NCBI GenBank assembly: GCA_018898235.1
Contig: JAHIJU010000201.1
Span: 1 to 7,282 of the forward strand
Length of the DNA: 7,282 bases
DNA from: Actinomycetota bacterium
Lineage (GTDB): Bacteria; Actinomycetota; Actinomycetes; Actinomycetales; Cellulomonadaceae
Reading direction: 5' to 3'
Below are positions 5,729-7,282 of the stretch, in pieces; the first letter of the stretch is position 1, and the number at the start of each line of letters is the position of its first letter. The position numbers and the translations under genes were made by a program. A model generated the notes under the pieces. The model had not been told where the DNA came from. It searched no databases and was given only the letters and a program-made list of their open reading frames with translations.

Positions 5729-6187
5729 CTAGACCGACAGCGAGCAGTAGACGTGCTGACGTTCGCGCCGCGCCAGTCGGACCAGGCCGCACAGGCCCCG
5801 CAGGACTCCCACGAGACGATCGGCGTCGGCGGTGCTGCCGGCGGGCTGGGCGAGTGACCACCGGGCGGCCGCACGCTCGAGCTGGGCCTCGGAGGCCTCC
5901 GCCAGGACCCTGGTGAGGTCCGCGGTCAGCTTGACGACCACCCGCTCGGCACCGTCTCGTTCGGCGACGAACGTGATCACAGGACCATGGTGGAGCTCGA
6001 TGAACTGCTCGCCCGTGCAGACCTCGTGGAGCTGGACCAGGTGCAGGCTCGGGTCCACCCCCCGACCGTCCACGGTCGGGTAGGGAGGGCCGTCGTCGCC
6101 CGGTCCGTCGGTGCGGTCGTGGCGGTCCAGGGTCGCCGCCGCGTCGCGGTCGCAGGGAGCCACAAAGTAGTCACAGGCCAGTCCCAT
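5729..6187 (-). CDS. Hypothetical protein, 152 residues, unrecognised function
   Basis: A complete minus-strand frame from ATG 6187 to TAG at 5729-5731. Codon composition looks coding, with a mixed globular residue pattern rather than the Arg/Pro/Ser-rich pattern of shadow frames. The first part reads MGLACDYFVAPCDRDAAATL and could be a strand followed by a helix. A PTVDGRGVDPSLHLVQLHEV stretch (38-57) precedes a mainly helical second half with ADLTRVLAEASEAQLERAAA (89-108). Five cysteines occur (5, 12, 57, 133, 148), including one in the C-terminal HVYCSLSV. The layout reminds me of small actinobacterial proteins of unknown function with a similar MG...DYF-like start and a tyrosine/cysteine tail, but I cannot name a family or role. 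No signal peptide or membrane span is seen. A good ribosome site is not visible before 6187, so the start is less certain and the message may be nearly leaderless. It lies downstream of nadE with a hairpin between and convergent to the sulfur operon; no functional link is evident. Confidence 0.75.
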   Translation of the reverse strand: MGLACDYFVAPCDRDAAATLDRHDRTDGPGDDGPPYPTVDGRGVDPSLHLVQLHEVCTGEQFIELHHGPVITFVAERDGAERVVVKLTADLTRVLAEASEAQLERAAARWSLAQPAGSTADADRLVGVLRGLCGLVRLARRERQHVYCSLSV

Positions 6188-6226
6188 GGCGCCATGATGG
6201 AGCGGTTCGAGGTGGTGGGTCCGGGT

Positions 6227-6247
6227 CGGGACGGCCCGGCCGTCCCG
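6227..6247 (-). terminator. Hairpin just after nadE, probable terminator
   Basis: A perfect 9-bp GC-rich stem (6227-6235 with 6239-6247) with a three-base loop begins three bases after the nadE stop on the minus strand. It would limit readthrough into the 152-residue gene. No T-tract follows. Confidence 0.6.
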
Positions 6248-6250
6248 CGT

Positions 6251-7282
6251 TCAGGAGATGTTCGGCGGCACGTTCTCGTCGAGGTCGGCCAGCCAGGCGG
6301 CGGCCGAGGCGTCCGAGGGCATCCGCCAGTCGCCCCGGGGGGAGAGGGTGCCGCCGGCCGTGACCTTGGGACCGTTCGGCAGCGCGGACCGCTTGAACTG
6401 ATGGGCGAAGAACCGGCGGACGAAGATCTCCAGCCAGTGCCGGATCGTTGCGAGGTCGTAGGCGGTGCGGGACTCGGCGGGCCAGCCGGGTGGCCAGGAG
6501 CCGGCTGCCAGGTCGTGCCAGGCGTGCCAGGCGAGGAAGGCGATCTTGCTCGGCGCGTAGCCCCGGCGCAGGACGTGGAAGAGCGTGAAGTCCTGCAGCG
6601 AGTAGGGCCCGACGATGTCCTGCGTGCTCTGGATCCGCTCGCCGGGGGCCACCGGGACCAGCTCGGGGGAGATCTCCTGGTCGAGGACTGTCGCGAGCAC
6701 GGCGTTGGTCGCGGCGTCGAAGTGGCGCTCGTCGATGACCCAGCGGATCAGATGCTGGATGAGGGTCTTGGGGACCCCCGCGTTGATGCCGTAGTGCGAC
6801 ATCTGGTCGCCGACCCCGTAGGTGCACCAGCCGAGCGCGAGCTCCGACAGGTCGCCCGTGCCCAGCACGATCCCGCCGCGCTGGTTGGCCGCCCGGAACA
6901 GGTAGTCGGTGCGCAGCCCGGCCTGCACGTTCTCGAACGTCACGTCGTAGAGCGGTTCGCCGCCTGCGAACGGGTGCCCGAGATCGGCCAGCAGCTGGCG
7001 TGCGGCGGGTCGGATGTCGATCGTCTCGCCCGTCGTGCCCAGGGCCGCCATGAGGGCCAGGGCGCTGGCCTTGGTCTCGTCGCTGGTGGCGAAGCCGGGG
7101 AGGGTGAAGGTGAGGATGTCGCTGCGCGGTCGGCCGAGCCGGTCCATCGCCCGGGCGGCCACGATGAGCGCGTGGGTGGAGTCCAGGCCGCCGGACACAC
7201 CGATCACGATCTTCGGCTGCCCGATCGCGGTCAGCCGCTTCTCGAGGGCGCTGACCTGGATGTTGTAGGCCTCGTAGCAGTC
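6251..7282 (-). CDS. nadE: Glutamine-dependent NAD+ synthase, C-terminal synthetase part (N-terminus beyond the window)
   Basis: The frame is open from the right edge to TGA at 6251-6253 and gives 343 residues of a protein expected to be about 680 long. What remains is the ATP-dependent synthetase domain, which adenylates nicotinic acid adenine dinucleotide and amidates it to NAD+ in the cytosol. The missing N-terminal half should hold the nitrilase-like glutaminase domain that supplies ammonia. Visible motifs: the PP-loop GVSGGLDST (28-36 of this fragment), LPGFATSDETK, YDVTFENVQAGLRTDYLFR, and GTGDLSELALGWCTYGVGDQ, all hallmarks of this enzyme and close, from memory, to the Mycobacterium tuberculosis protein. 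The end KRSALPNGPKV...SPRGDWRMPSD is the usual C-terminal region. No frameshift or missing key residue is seen. The GTG at 7207 is internal, not the start, because the conserved sequence continues upstream to the edge. It is a housekeeping gene that bounds the sulfur module. Confidence 0.97.
   Translation of the reverse strand, partial: DCYEAYNIQVSALEKRLTAIGQPKIVIGVSGGLDSTHALIVAARAMDRLGRPRSDILTFTLPGFATSDETKASALALMAALGTTGETIDIRPAARQLLADLGHPFAGGEPLYDVTFENVQAGLRTDYLFRAANQRGGIVLGTGDLSELALGWCTYGVGDQMSHYGINAGVPKTLIQHLIRWVIDERHFDAATNAVLATVLDQEISPELVPVAPGERIQSTQDIVGPYSLQDFTLFHVLRRGYAPSKIAFLAWHAWHDLAAGSWPPGWPAESRTAYDLATIRHWLEIFVRRFFAHQFKRSALPNGPKVTAGGTLSPRGDWRMPSDASAAAWLADLDENVPPNIS

Overview
The window is high-GC DNA with actinobacterial features: G/C-ending codons, compact operons, and a NAD+ synthase fragment of the long glutamine-dependent type found in Mycobacterium and relatives. 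I infer an actinomycete, possibly Micrococcales-like, but nothing here fixes the genus. No tRNA, rRNA, CRISPR or insertion sequence was recognised.

Layout. Positions 1-1065 (minus) hold most of a DAO-family FAD oxidoreductase cut by the left edge. Positions 1199-1477 (minus) encode a CsoR-family repressor whose cysteine pattern fits a persulfide sensor (CstR-like) rather than a copper sensor. A perfect 18-bp palindrome at 1522-1539 lies between this repressor and a divergent plus-strand unit: a 38-residue cysteine-rich miniprotein (1578-1694) overlapping, by ATGA, a CoA-disulfide reductase/rhodanese fusion (1691-3364). A strong hairpin (3373-3415) ends that unit. A second palindrome with the same 14-bp core geometry (3524-3537) precedes a second unit: sulfide:quinone oxidoreductase (3599-4816), a single-cysteine TusE/DsrC-like carrier (4843-5157) and a DsrE2-like protein (5159-5677), ended by a hairpin (5686-5722). 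The right end is minus strand: an unrecognised 152-residue protein (5729-6187) and the C-terminal half of NadE (6251 to the edge).

How it fits together. Positions 1199-5677 look like one sulfide/persulfide module under a single sensor. The repressor would sense persulfide and release both operators. SQR would oxidise sulfide and pass electrons to quinone. The reductase-rhodanese fusion would process CoA persulfide or polysulfide, and the TusE-like and DsrE2-like proteins could carry the sulfane sulfur. The small cysteine-rich protein has no assigned role. The flanking oxidoreductase, the 152-residue protein and NadE are not obviously connected. The enzyme families come from recognised motifs; the joint regulation and sulfur flow are inference.
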